Source: Platanthera guangdongensis
Lineage: Eukaryota; Streptophyta; Magnoliopsida; Asparagales; Orchidaceae
Length of the DNA stretch: 64,000 nucleotides
Assembly (NCBI GenBank): GCA_039583875.1
Contig: CM077155.1
Location: 9,598,043 to 9,662,042 of the forward strand
Direction of reading: 5' to 3'
The position numbers and the translations under genes are program-made. Shown here piece after piece: positions 10,454 through 21,874 of this stretch. Under the pieces are notes generated by a model, which worked only from the letters and a program-made list of their open reading frames with translations, was not told the DNA's origin and ran no database searches. Position 1 is the first letter of the stretch. Each line of letters starts with the position of its first letter.

Positions 10454-13062
10454 CTAGGGCTGGTCAGGCTCCTTGATGACTATATCTTTGTCTGACTGGA
10501 TCTTGGCTTGTACTGGAGCTTCAGTATCTTCAGTTGGCTTCTTGCCCTTCAGATCTTTCTTCTTTTGTTCTTCAGCCCTTATTCTTTGCCTTTCAAAATA
10601 GTGAAAAGGCTTTGGGAAATACTTGCTAGGCTCCTGAGCATTAGGAGGTAACTTCTCAGCTTTTGCCTTTCTTCTATATTACAGAATATCTTCCTGTCTA
10701 GCTTCATGTTTTTGCCATTCTTGCTTAATGTACCTTTTGCCCCTATCATGGGTCTTGTCCTTTACAGCTTTCCAGGCAGTCAATATAATATTCCTAGAAG
10801 TTGGGCTCCACTGCTCAAAATCAGGCTTTAACTCTGCCTGTTCTCTGAATCTTTTCTTTGAAAGTTGAGCTTCTTGCTCCTTATCCACAGCTGCCTCTGA
10901 CATTTCTACCTTCTCAAGGATAACATTTTTAGTACCCTCTGGAGGGCTGTATATAGACTGTACTTCTTGCTGAATCATATCAAAGTTTGCTGGAGGGTAA
11001 ATAACCTGAGCAACTTCAGGTTGATCACCTTCAAAATAAGCAAATTGCACACCTGACTGAGCTATATTATCATCATCACAGAGGGGTGGATATCCAAGTG
11101 TGGCTCTGATGTTATATCCATTTTGCATGATCTGAGCCTACTTTGACTAACACTCTCTCCCCCTTTATGACTTCTCTTTCAATATGATCTCTGAGGTCAT
11201 CTTTCTGAAATCTTACTTGTTCATCTAGGTAATTAACACCATCTTTATAAAATGACCTTAATTTCAGTAGCTAATCAGAAATGATCTTTTGTGAAGTCTT
11301 AATAGCTGTTTGTACAATAGCTAATTCTTCCTGGAATTTTTTATCAAATCTGTCTTGGCTTTAGCCCTTGCCTCAGTCTGGGCAGCAGAAGTATTCTTTA
11401 ACTCTGTAACAATCACATTATGTGATTCAGTCAGATTGTCATTCATCCTTAGTTGATTTTCAAGTACATAGCCTTGCTTAACAGCAATATCATCAACTTG
11501 AGTCTTTATGCCTACTTGTTGTTTTGCAAGATAGACTACAGCATTGCCACCTTTGTGAAAGCAATATGTCATTTACTTCTTGTTTTGATTTACTTCAAAT
11601 CTTATGGATTTAATATCTTGAGCCAAGGAGAATTACAGATCTTTATGAGTCTCATCCATATATTTCTCCATGACTATCCTTTGTTCATCTAACTTTACTT
11701 GTAAAGAGACTAATAAGGAGCTATAATCAGTTGCTGGGGCAGGTTGTGGAGCAGTTTGCAATGCCCTCTTATAGCTTTGGCTCCTTCTTTTGAAAACCAT
11801 CAGCTTTCTCTTCTTTGCTTGTATTTCTGCTTCATCTTCAGAAGCTGAGGTACTGGCAATATCAACTCTTTCCTTAGGACTTGGAGGCAATTCCTTTTCT
11901 ATCCTAGGTAGCTCCCCCTAAGTCCCTTGCTCCTCCCCCTCAATCCTGACATACTCCCCCTCAATGTTAGCTTGCTCCCCATCAGTCCTTGCTTGCTCTA
12001 AATCAGGGAACAACTCTTCAAGGGTAAACTCTTGTTGAGTTGGGACTTGAGGCACCACCAATTCAGGAGCATCAACAGCTGTAGATGTATCCTTCATGAT
12101 AGCATCCTGTGCTTGACTGTTTAGTTGAGTGGTCTGGTCAACATCAACCAAACGCATAGTTAGTGTTTCATCCTCATTATGGAAAAGTGATTGATTTACT
12201 TCCTGGATTAGCTCAAGAATAGTTTGTGTAGCCATTTCACTGTCTAAGTGTGTTGTCTCTTCCTCAAGATGAGGCTCCCCCTGCATCTGATCATCAAGTC
12301 TAATGTCTTAAGCATGTGATTTTTCAGGAATCTCTGGCCTCTCTTCATCAGGTATGTCCTTTGTTAGAACTCTGTCCCATCTAGAGATTATCCTTAGATC
12401 CATTCTTCTCATATGATTAATTTTGGATCCAGCAGTCTGTTCCATTACTTCTGGAATTGTTCAGCCAAGTATAGACTCATGATTCTTCCCAGATTTGGCT
12501 TCTTAATACCTTCCTTAATCTTTTCAAAGATTACTGCAGACCAATCTGTGTTCAGTCTGAAGATAATCCTGGTCATCAGGCTGAACATATAGGCTGAAAC
12601 CTTATCATGTCCCCCTGGCTTGCAGAGAATGACCTTTCCAACCACTTCAGAAAGAAATTTTCCTTGCAGATTCATTCCTTTCCTGTTTATTGCAGATCCA
12701 ATCTTCATGGTGGGATCCAATCCACACCACTGAAGTGCTTCCCTAGTCTTGAATGTGGGTACTTCTTCTTCTTCTTGAGTTCTTGGGAGGTGAAGAGTTT
12801 TCCTCAAGCTCTTCAGGGTTAGTTTAACTTTAGCTCCCTGAACAGTAGATTTGATCTTAAGTCTAGTCGAATCTAAAGTAGCTGCGCCATAGAATTCCAG
12901 TATTTCTTTCTTCCATATCTTTGTAGGTTCAGATACCAGAAATTACAAAACATTTTCTGCAATTAAGGTTACTACTATTTTAATATCTGGTTCCGCATTA
13001 TCAAAACCGTTGCGAACCAGCTCATAGCCTTCGTTGACGTTATCTTCAAGCTTTGGCGTCAT
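10454..13062 (-). pseudogene. ORF3 of element B, frameshifted
   Basis: It starts at ATG 13062 (TTGGCGTCAT on the plus strand), which aligns with the ORF3 start of C, and ends at the stop at 10454. N-terminal part: an acidic start, then KKEILEF and KPGGHDK blocks (12807-12445). The middle acidic part is at 12286-11918, the DIASTSASEDE and FKRRSQ basic cluster at about 11870-11760, the coiled-coil part at 11720-11300, and the C-terminal part at 11128-10454. Frames change repeatedly and stops are frequent, so this copy is more decayed than those in A and C. No function is assigned. Confidence 0.75.
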
Positions 13063-13620
13063 TGGGGTTGAGAGAAATCTTGGATTGAGAAGAGAGAATT
13101 TGTCGACACAAGGATTTGGTCTGGAAAATATGGAGTGTGTCGACAGAATATATTGTTGACCTATTTATACCCTTCTATATAATGAAGGTGAAAAAGCACG
13201 TCAAAATTCTCTTAATGTGTCAACACATTTGAAATGTGTCGACACAGAATTCTAATGTCTCGACAGAAGTGTTGACTTCTATATGTCGACACCAATTTTA
13301 TTTGTCTTGGTCGAGTTCGACGAAGAGCTCGTGAAGTCGACGATTTGAGGTCGACGAAGTGTTGTTGAATCTGCGCTCGACGATATGTGTCGATTCTGCG
13401 CTCAACAAATAGATGATTCTGCGCTCGACGAAATATGTGTGTTGATTCTAAGTGTCGACACAACTTCTGGATGTGTCGACACAACTTCTAGATGTGTCGA
13501 CACAACTTCTCTGAAGTGTCGACACCAATTTTCTAGATGTGTCGACATCACTTTACTGGAGTGTCGACACCAACTATTATGTGTCGACACAGACAACTTT
13601 TTGTGTCGACACCGTTTTAC
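13063..13620 (-). promoter_or_regulatory. Palindrome array plus TATA box upstream of ORF3 of B
   Basis: Between RNase H and ORF3 lie GTGTCGACAC copies (13096-13612), with a sub-block rich in TCGACGA (about 13310-13440). On the minus strand GGGTATAAATAGG (complement of 13160-13172) stands about 100 bp before the ORF3 ATG. The order array, TATA, start codon mirrors the LTR promoter. Element C has the same arrangement with the TATA at nearly the same distance. Promoter activity is inferred. Confidence 0.6.
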
Positions 13621-13638
13621 TTAGCCAAATTTGTTAAA

Positions 13639-16600
13639 CTAATTTATGTTCAACATTCCTAATTCAATTTTGAAATTATTGAATTTAGTTTCATCTAAAG
13701 GCTTTGTGAACATGTCAGCAATTTGTAAATCAGTGTTAACAAATTCTAAAGAAATATCTTCTTTCTCTACATGATCTCTAAGAAAATGATATCTTATTTC
13801 TATATGCTTTGTTCTACTATGAGAAACATGATTATGAGCAATAGAAATAACACTAGTAGAGTCACATAATAAAGGAGTTCTACTTACCTGAATACCATAA
13901 TCTTCTAACTGATGTTGTATCCACAACAGATGTGCACAGCAACTTCCTGCAGCAACATACTCAGACTCAGCTGTGGAAATTGCCACACTAGTCTGCTTCT
14001 TACAACTCCATGACACTAGTCTTCCTCCTAGAAATTGACAGGTGCCTGTTGTGCTTTTCCTATCTACTTTGCAACCTGCAAAGTCTGCATCTGAATAGCC
14101 CATTAGTAGAAAATCTCCATTCCTAGGATACCAAAGGCCTAGATTAGGTGTGCCCTTAAGATATCTCAAAATCTTTTTGACAGCAGTATAATGAGATTCT
14201 TTAGGTCAGGATTGGTACCTAGCACAGACACATGTAGCATACATAATATCTTGTCTACTAGCAGTCAGATAAAGGAGGGAGTCAACTATCCCTCTATATA
14301 AAGATTCATCTATAGGTTTCCCTGCATCATCTTTGCTTAGAGATATACTTGTCCACATTGGAGTTCTCATGGTAGTGGATGACTCAATGCCATACTTCTT
14401 AATTAACTCCTGGGTGAACTTAGACAGAGATATGGACAGGCCATCATCAGTCTGTCTTACTTGGAGTCTCAAGAAGAACTTAAGTTCTCTCATACTGCTC
14501 ATCTCAAATTTCCCTTGCATAAGTTTTGCAAACTTTCTACAAAGGTTATTTTCAGTAGAACCAAATATTATGTCATCAACATATATTTGGACTAGGATAA
14601 TCTTTCCTTTGGATTCTCTGAGGAATAGAGTCTTATCTATTTTCCCCCTTGAGAATTTGTTCTCAATGAGGAAATTAGACAGGGTTTCATACCAAGCCCT
14701 TGGAGCTTGTTTTAACCCATACAAAGTTTTCGTTAGTCTATAAACATAATTAGGTTTGAGAGGATCAACAAAACCTGAGCGGTGTTCTACATAGACCTCC
14801 TCTTTTAAGTCTCCATTTAAGAATGCTGACTTAACATCCATTTGGAACACTTTGAAGCTTTGATATGCTGCATAGGCAAGGAATAGCCTGATTGCTTCCA
14901 ACCTTATCACTAGAGCAAAAGTCTGATCAAAGTCAATGCCCTCTTCCTGCCTGTATCCTTTGGAAACTAGTCTTGCCTTGTCCTTCACTATGATCCCACT
15001 CTCATCAAGCTTGTTTTTATAAATCCACTTTGTCCCTATAACATTGTGGCCCTTTGGTTTTGGTACCAACTCCCAGACCTTACACTTTCTGAATTGATTT
15101 AACTCCTCCTGCATAGTATCAATCCAGTGTGGGTCTTGAATAGCTTCTTCAAATCTCTTGGGTTCCAATTGAGATAAGAAGCTTGAGCAAAGAATTGTAT
15201 TTAACTTCATGCTCCTTGTTTGTACTCCATGTCTTGGATCACCAATGATCTGGTGTGCAGGATGATCCTTTAAATGTCTAACTACTGGAGGTAATCTATC
15301 AACAGTTTGACCTTCTTCAATCTCTTCATTATGCTGCACCTCATGGTCTTCATCAGCCTCTTGTGTGTCTTGTACTCCCCCTGGAAAGCAACTATAATTT
15401 TCCTCATCCTGCTTTGCAGTTGGATCTTCTCTGATAGTAAGTTGGTCCATCTTCTGTTGTATACCTGTGGAGCTACAAGAACTACTAGGCAACTCACTGT
15501 TAATAAGTCTAGATTCATCAAATATGACATGAACTGACTCTTCTACAACTTGAGTAGCCAAATTGTAGACTCTATAAGCCTTACTATTGTTGTTGTACCC
15601 AACAAATATCACATCTTGGGATTTGGCAGCAAACTTAGTTAGGTGAGACTTGCTATTGTTAAGCACATAGCACTTGCAACCAAAGATCCTAAAATATGAT
15701 AAGTTTAGTTTTCTGCCCTTCATAACCTCATAGGGTGTCTTTTTGTGGCTTTTGGTGATGGAAGCCCTATTGAGCACATGACATGCAGTGTTTACTGCCT
15801 CAACCCAGAAATATTCTGGGAGAGTAGTGTCACTCAATAGTGTTCTTCCAGCCTCAATCAATGTCCTATTTTTTCTTTCAGCAATGCCATTTTGCTGAGT
15901 TGTTCTAGGTGAGGAGAATTCCTGATGAATATCAAATTCTTCACACAACCTTGTCATACTTTCAGATTGGAATTCAGTTTCATGGTCACTTCTGATTTTG
16001 ACCACTGAACTATCTAATTCATTCTGAATTTGTTTGACAAAATTGCAGAAGACATTTGAGGTTTCTGATTTCTGCCTCAGAAAGAATACCCATGAAAATC
16101 TAGAATAGTCATCTACTACCACAAAAGTGTAGACCTTCCTACCTAGACTATGAACTGTCATAGGACCAAATAAATCCATATACAAGAGGTATAAGCACCT
16201 CACTGAGTCTTTGGTTTCTAGGTTATGAAAGGAGGATCTGTTCTGCTTGTCTTTTTGACAAGCCGAGCATATCCCATCCTTATAACACTTAACTTGAGGA
16301 TCATTCCTCACTAACTCTTTACTAAAGAGTTGGCCAATAGTCTTGTAATTAAAATGAGCTAGCCTCTTGTGCCATTTGACACAATAAGAGGCTTTCTCAT
16401 TAGCCACAAGACAGATAGAAGAATTTTTATTCTCACACTCAAAATTTAGGCAATACACATTTCTATTTTTATAGCCAGTCAATATGACTTTTTGATCACA
16501 AGACCTCTTGATATGACACTCATTCTTGACAAATGAAATGTCATATCCATGATCACTCAGCTGGCTTATGCTTATTAGGTTGTTTTTCAAACCCTTCACA

Positions 16601-16809
16601 TAAGCCACTTGAGTGATAGTGATTGAGTTATTAGAGATGTTACCAAACCCTTTGATAACTCCTTTTTCAGAACCACCAAAAATTACTTTAGGCCCATTCA
16701 GTATTGGTGAGTAGTCCTTCAACAATCCTCTTGTTCTAGTCATATGCCTGGAACATCCACTGTCCAAGTACCATATAGGGGCATGGCAACTTGGACTCAC
16801 CTGCAACAA
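13639..16809 (-). pseudogene. pol: Pol of element B: protease, integrase, RT, RNase H
   Basis: One frame runs 16809-14206 and, after a stop at about 14203, RNase H continues 14169-13639. Seen: protease [10 protein letters not shown] (about residues 13-22), GAG_PRE-integrase WHKRLAH and CSACQK (zinc motif intact), integrase [16 protein letters not shown] (Gly usually follows the His) and [10 protein letters not shown], then [43 protein letters not shown], and RNase H YSDADFAGC, STAESEY, SRTKHIEI. Copia order. With one main stop this is the longest nearly open pol in the window. Confidence 0.92.
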
Positions 16810-16812
16810 AGA

Positions 16813-18853
16813 TTACTTAACCTTCGAACCCAAATAACTTTTGTGTCCTTGGTTCAAGTAAGCCTGAAACTTGACAAATCTGCCTGCAGCTCTTCTAACA
16901 GGTAGATTGCTATTCTCCCTGACATTGGTATTATGCCAACAGTCTAAGGCATAATGACATATCTTGCCACAACACCAGCACTCATACTTATTATACCTCT
17001 TTTTGGGTACAATCTTTGCTGTATTGTTTGCAGCAGATCTTTTGTTTTGTGTTGGGGCTTTGCCTTTATTACTGGACTGGGCAGCCCATGCAGTTCTCTT
17101 AAAGCCTAATCCTGCCTTACCCTTTTGAGACACAAAGTCATCAATTAATGGTAGGACAGATTTTGGCTTAGAGAAACTAGCCACTATCTCCTTCTCTTTC
17201 TGAAGTCTGTCCTTTAGACTTTTGATCTGATCATTTTTGAATGTGATTGTACCCATCTGAATAACAGTTATATTTTTTCAGTTTGGCAATCTCATTCATC
17301 TTCTGATCCAGCAGCTTATCTGAATCAGATGCAGCCAACTTAAGAGCTGCAATTTTCTTAGCCTGATTTTTGGCCAGGTGTTTGCTTCTCTTGAGTGCCT
17401 GCAATAAATCCTCATATTCATGTATAAACTGATGAATATCTCCTTCAGATTCAGACCCATCCACATCTATTGATGCAGATGCATCTGATTCTGACCCAGT
17501 GAAGTAATCAGAATCTACAGATGAACTTTTTAACTTACTGGGGCCAGGTTGATCCTGTCACTGGTCTTCTTCAGATAAATCCATCAGTCCTTTGCACTGA
17601 TGGTCTTCTTGCTCATAGATAGAGTCCAGTAATTGCAAGAACTCATCCTCTTCTTCTGTTGCCAACAAACCAATATATGCCTCAGCTTCAGATTCAGACT
17701 CTGAAGTTGATTGATTTGTCCAACTTTTCTCTTTCTTAGCTACCAAGGATTTCTCCTTCTTGCTCTTGTGCTGAGACTTCTTTTTATCAGTAGACTCCTT
17801 ACTTTTGTCTGGACAGTCAGCCACAATATGTCCAGGTCTGTTGCAGCAATAACAAATGATCTTTGATGTAGTTGACTTGCTAGGCTTTGTCCCACTCCTG
17901 TTATTCCTGGATGATTTCCTCTTCTGATAATACTCATCCTTGGACTGAGATGAGGATGGCTTAGATTTTCACTGCTTCTTCTTTAAGAATCTCTGGAACT
18001 GCCTTGTGAATGCAGCAAAGTCTTCATCAGAATTACTGCTGTCTGAACTGTGATTATCTGAATTTTCTGAGATCACTTCTACAACATTCTTAGGAGGAGA
18101 TGGAGACATCCTCCTATTCTTCCTTGTAGCTTCTACCTTGAAGGCCAATGACTTTTCTCTAAAGTCAACTTTTGTATTTTTCTCTTCCTCCTTTCTGGCC
18201 ATCAGCTACATCTTATAAGACAGCAATTTGCCAAACAGTGTTGGAGGTGAAATTTCTGTCAGTCTGGCCACTTCCCTTATAGCACAGATCTTTGTATCTT
18301 AATCCTTAGTCAAAGACCTAAGAAATTTGTCATTCAGCTCATATGTACTAAAGATTATTCCATAAGATATTAGTTCATTTACAATTTTGTTGAGCTTCTT
18401 ATAACATTCAGTTATGCTTTCAGACTTGGCTTGTCTGAAACTCTCATATTCTTGATTAAGCATAGATTTTCTATCTTGCCTAACCTCTTCAGAACCCTCC
18501 ATGTAGACAATCAATGTGTCTCACATCTCCTTGGAGGTTTTGTAGTGAATCAAATTCTGGAAAGTTGAGTCATCTATGACAGTCACTATAATATTCTGTG
18601 CTCTTTTATCCATTGTAGCCAAGATGATCTCATCCTTAGTCATTTCTGAAAAATCCTTAAGAATCCTTTGATTAGCATCAAGAACAGAAAATTTCATTGG
18701 AACATATGGTCCTTCCTGAACTGTTATATAAATTCTAGGATCAGATGTCTCCATAAACAGTCTGACCCTTTCCTTCCATATTCCAAAGATTTCCTTCCTG
18801 CAGATAGACAACTTCATTGAACTAAGTTCTTTATGATTTTCTCCTGAACCCAT
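16813..18853 (-). pseudogene. gag: Gag of element B
   Basis: It starts at ATG 18853, 82 bp after the LTR. N-terminal gag core with ICRKEIFGIWKERVRLFME and SFRQAKSES-like segments, the CYCCNRPGHIVADC knuckle (about 17850), Ser/Asp/Glu-rich acidic linkers, and a second knuckle CWCCGKICHYALDC (about 16940-16980) where the first Gly-x-x-x-His spacing is kept. Four stops at about 18520, 18299, 18205 and 17967 replace Trp or Gln codons that are intact in C, and the frame shifts near 17250. The segment ends with GSKVK and a TAA that is also present in C, just before protease. Confidence 0.88.
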
Positions 18854-18916
18854 CTTTTTTTAACTTATTTCTGCCTTACAGATCTTACTCAGACTATTAT
18901 GTCTATCTTTGAGTAT

Positions 18917-18932
18917 CCTCCCTCTGATACCA
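18917..18932 (-). other. tRNA-iMet primer binding site of B
   Basis: On the minus strand TGGTATCAGAGGGAGG follows the 5' LTR after a 2-bp spacer. This matches the 3' end of plant initiator Met tRNA, the usual primer of copia elements, and fixes the LTR end. Confidence 0.85.
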
Positions 18933-18934
18933 CT

Positions 18935-20689
18935 TGAAAGAATTGGTTTCTAAACACCTAGAGGGGGGGGGGGGGGTGAATAGGGGCAATTCCTTTTTCT
19001 TCTAAGTCGGAACTTTTAATTTATTTAATTAACAAAAACAGATAGTTCTACAGCTATCACAGCACAAAAATAATAATACCACACACATTCACATATTGCA
19101 CACTGATTTATAGTGGTTCCCCAAGGTATGGGTACATTCGCTTTCCCCCTCCGTCTATCTAGCAGTGTGCTAGATTCGGCCTAACTTCTTTCCTTCTTAT
19201 CAGATCCACAGATTTTACAGCTCAGAACCCAAACAAGGCTCCTACAACTCAGAGTGAGTCCACACTCCTACAGCTCAGGCAATCTGCCCTACCTCAGCCT
19301 CCAACAAGGCCTACAACTCAGAGATGACAATCTCCTACAACTCAGGCTCACAGCCGTACCTCAGCCTTCAACAAGGCCTATCACTCAGAGAACTTAATCT
19401 CCTACAACTCAGCCTTTATAAATCAGGCTTACAACTCAGATCTTAAAAAGATCCTACAGAAAATAGATGCTAATTATAAATCTACCACCACCCAGGTTGA
19501 GAGAGAAAGGATGGATGGTTTCTTGATCAGTTCTTGAACGAATCTGATGATAGAGATCGACCTAACTTAGCTTTATTCAAAGCTTCTTGAATCTGAACAC
19601 AGTAGGGTTGATCTCCTTTGAAGTTGATCTTCAATCAACTTCTTTCTTGAAATTCAGAAATCAATCTGAATCCTTCTTGGCAGACTGGTTTAGAATCTGC
19701 ACTTAAGAGACTTGTTGATGTAAGTCCCTTTCTTCACTTGAATAGATGGAGCTCTCTCTCTCCAAATTCTTCTCAAGATACTTTTGAATTCTTCTTTTAA
19801 TTTCCTTGACAAACTCTGAGTAGATCTCCACTTGAGAATGTCTTCTTAGATCTTCTGTTGAAAATCTACTTCTGTTTTTAAGTGTATGTATCTGTATGTA
19901 TGTATGTCACTTCTTCTGTTGATTGAGTATGTCCTTATATAGACTTTCTTCATGGTAACCGGCTGATCCGATTTCTAACGAACTTTTGACAGCGCTGACA
20001 GTTGCAGTAGACCGGTTGTTATGACAGCTGTCAAGTCTTCCAGTCACTTCTTGAAACTCTGTCTCTGTCAACAAAGTGTCGAGACTGAACTTCATCATGT
20101 GTCGACACAAGTAGACTAAGTGTCGACACAAGCCTTGGTGGTGTCGACATAGCTCCCTTGGTGTTGACATTGCTTCTTGACACAGCTTCTGTAGAATGTG
20201 TCGACACTAGTTCTGTTGTGTCGACACAGTCACTTCTACTCTTCACAAAAATTAACTTTGTTGAAACTATGCTATGTGTCGACACAAGTCCTGTGTGTCG
20301 ACACAGTTGATGTCGACAAAGTCTTCTGTGTGTCGACACTGCCTCTGTGTGTCGACACAGTTGAAGTCGACTAAGCTTTTCTGTGAGTCGACACTGCCTC
20401 TGTGTGTCGACACATTTGATTCTGGTGTCGACACAGCCTTTTCAAGTGTCGACACAGTTGACTGCAGGTGTCGACACAACTTTTCTCCAGTGTTCACACT
20501 AGCCTTCATAAGTGTCGACACAACTTCTTCTGGTGTCGACTCATGTACTTAGAAACTTTTTCTTGCATTCTTGCATTTTCTTAACCTGCACATATAAACT
20601 CAAAATAACATCAAATACACCTTGATGCATATCATTGAGTAAGGTAAGGCTTCTTCAAATCTGGTACACATTTTCCAATGCACCCAACA
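18935..20689 (-). repeat. 5' LTR of element B
   Basis: 1755 bp. On the plus strand it runs from TGAAAGAATTGG to CACCCAACA. It contains a run of 14 G (about 18963), leader repeats CCTACAACTCAG (19220-19450), TATA-like TTATATAG (about 19935) and a GTGTCGACAC array (20099-20541). Confidence 0.9.
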
Positions 20690-20942
20690 GTTTGTTAGGG
20701 GATCCTTAACGCATGACGTTTTAACCCATGTGTTTACAACCACCACCGTGCTAGACGGAGCCTTAATATGTATCATGAGCCCCATCTCTAATAACAAATT
20801 AATAATAAGTTGGATTCTTAAATTATAATAAACATCAGCTTATATTATTAGTTGTTTATTTGTTTATTATTTCTTATCCAACTTCAATCTCCTTATCTTG
20901 TAAAAATACACTCCCCCACTGCTTATTTAACTTTATTATTAA
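20690..20942. other. Flank between element B and MITE-1
   Basis: A+T-rich DNA without a recognisable gene or element. It could belong to the intron or flank of the monooxygenase relic to its right. Confidence 0.4.
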
Positions 20943-21144
20943 GGCTGCGTTTGACGCTTCTTATAGCAGCTTATTTGTTCCGGTGAGATTGAACAAAATT
21001 GTTATTGTCATGTCAAAATCTTATGGCCCAAACTAGTTTCTTTTTTTAATAACGGTAGTAACATTGTCATACCAAACATACAATGCGTTTTTATTCAATC
21101 TCATCGGAGCAAATAAGCTGTGATAAGTAGTGCCAAACACAGCC
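20943..21144. mobile_element. MITE-1, Tourist-like, with TAA target duplication
   Basis: 202 bp flanked by TAA on both sides (20940-20942, 21145-21147). Terminal inverted repeats of about 55 bp: left GGCTGCGTTTGACGCTTCTT, right end complementary as GGCTGTGTTTGGCACTACTT, both continuing into AGCAGCTTATTTG-type sequence. A TAA duplication and GGC-start ends fit PIF/Harbinger-derived Tourist MITEs. There is no coding capacity. Confidence 0.75.
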
Positions 21145-21205
21145 TAAATTGTAGTATATACTTTATTAGTTTTTTACAAATTAAATAGAATTTAAAATAA
21201 AGTAA

Positions 21206-21622
21206 GGGCGCTGCTATCCGCATCGCAGTTTTGGCTATTCGCACCGCATTTTTTTCCTAATTTGTCGTGCCTTTTAAAAATACTCCTTTGTATATACATT
21301 TTTAGGAAAAGTGTTCAACACTAAAGTTGTAGATCTCATCGAGATCTACAACTTTCGTGTTGAACACGTTTCCTAAAAATGCATGTACAATGCGTACTTG
21401 AGAAATACGTCCAGATTTTGCGCCTTTTGGAAATACACTTTGTACATCCATTTTTAGGAAAAGTGTTCAACACGAAAGTTGTAGATATCGTCGAGATCTA
21501 CAACTTTCGTGTTGAACACTTTTCCTAAAAATACATGTGCAAAGCGTATTTTCAAAAGACACGAAAAATTAGGAGAAAGTACGGTGCGAATATCCAAAAC
21601 TACGGTGCGGATAGCATCGCCC
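21206..21622. mobile_element. MITE-2 with two internal hairpins, TAA target duplication
   Basis: 417 bp flanked by TAA (21203-21205, 21623-21625). Inverted ends: left GGGCGCTGCTATCCGCATCG, right complementary as GGGCGATGCTATCCGCACCG, with pairing extending to about 60 bp. Inside are two near-identical long palindromes (about 21297-21385 and 21446-21537) centred on GAGATCTACAACTTTCGTG-like arms. It lies in what would be an intron of the monooxygenase relic. The family is probably PIF/Harbinger from the TAA duplication. Confidence 0.75.
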
Positions 21623-21636
21623 TAAAATAATCTTAC

Positions 21637-21874
21637 CATTAATATTAGCACACTCGGCAGCTATGTCCAGTGCTGATTTGACGTAACCTACGACGATGAC
21701 TCTCTTTCCTTTCACCAATTCAGCAGCCGCAGTACTGCCCATATTCGAGTAGTCCATTGAATGAATAACCTTACCCTTAAAAACCTCATGACCTTTATTC
21801 TTTGGAAATGTTGGGATATTTGGAAGTCCACTATTCCGCCCTATGCAGAGGATAATAAAGTCCATAACATGAAC
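21637..21874 (-). pseudogene. One exon of a plant flavin-containing monooxygenase (FMO)
   Basis: A single open exon with an acceptor (TGCAG before GTTCATG, at 21875) and a donor (ATG/GTAAG at 21637). It encodes about 79 residues with features typical of plant FMO1-like proteins: [26 protein letters not shown] and the second nucleotide-binding region [19 protein letters not shown], where the usual G-x-G-x-x-G reads GYVKSA as is common in this subfamily. FMOs oxidise small nucleophiles using FAD and NADPH. No other exon was found nearby, so it is probably a gene fragment or a gene split by insertions. Confidence 0.75.

Larger units (their letters stand above)
8682..20689 (-). mobile_element. 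Sirevirus-type element B, both LTRs, 3' LTR truncated
   Basis: Read on the minus strand: 5' LTR 20689-18935, primer site, gag, protease, integrase, RT, RNase H, palindrome/TATA spacer, ORF3, polypurine tract, 3' LTR 10193-8682. The 3' LTR lacks the final ~244 bp corresponding to 18935-19178 and fuses directly to copia-1. The right flank after the 5' LTR is GTTTG; with the other end deleted, a target duplication cannot be confirmed. Coding regions carry several stops, so the element is inactive. Confidence 0.9.
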
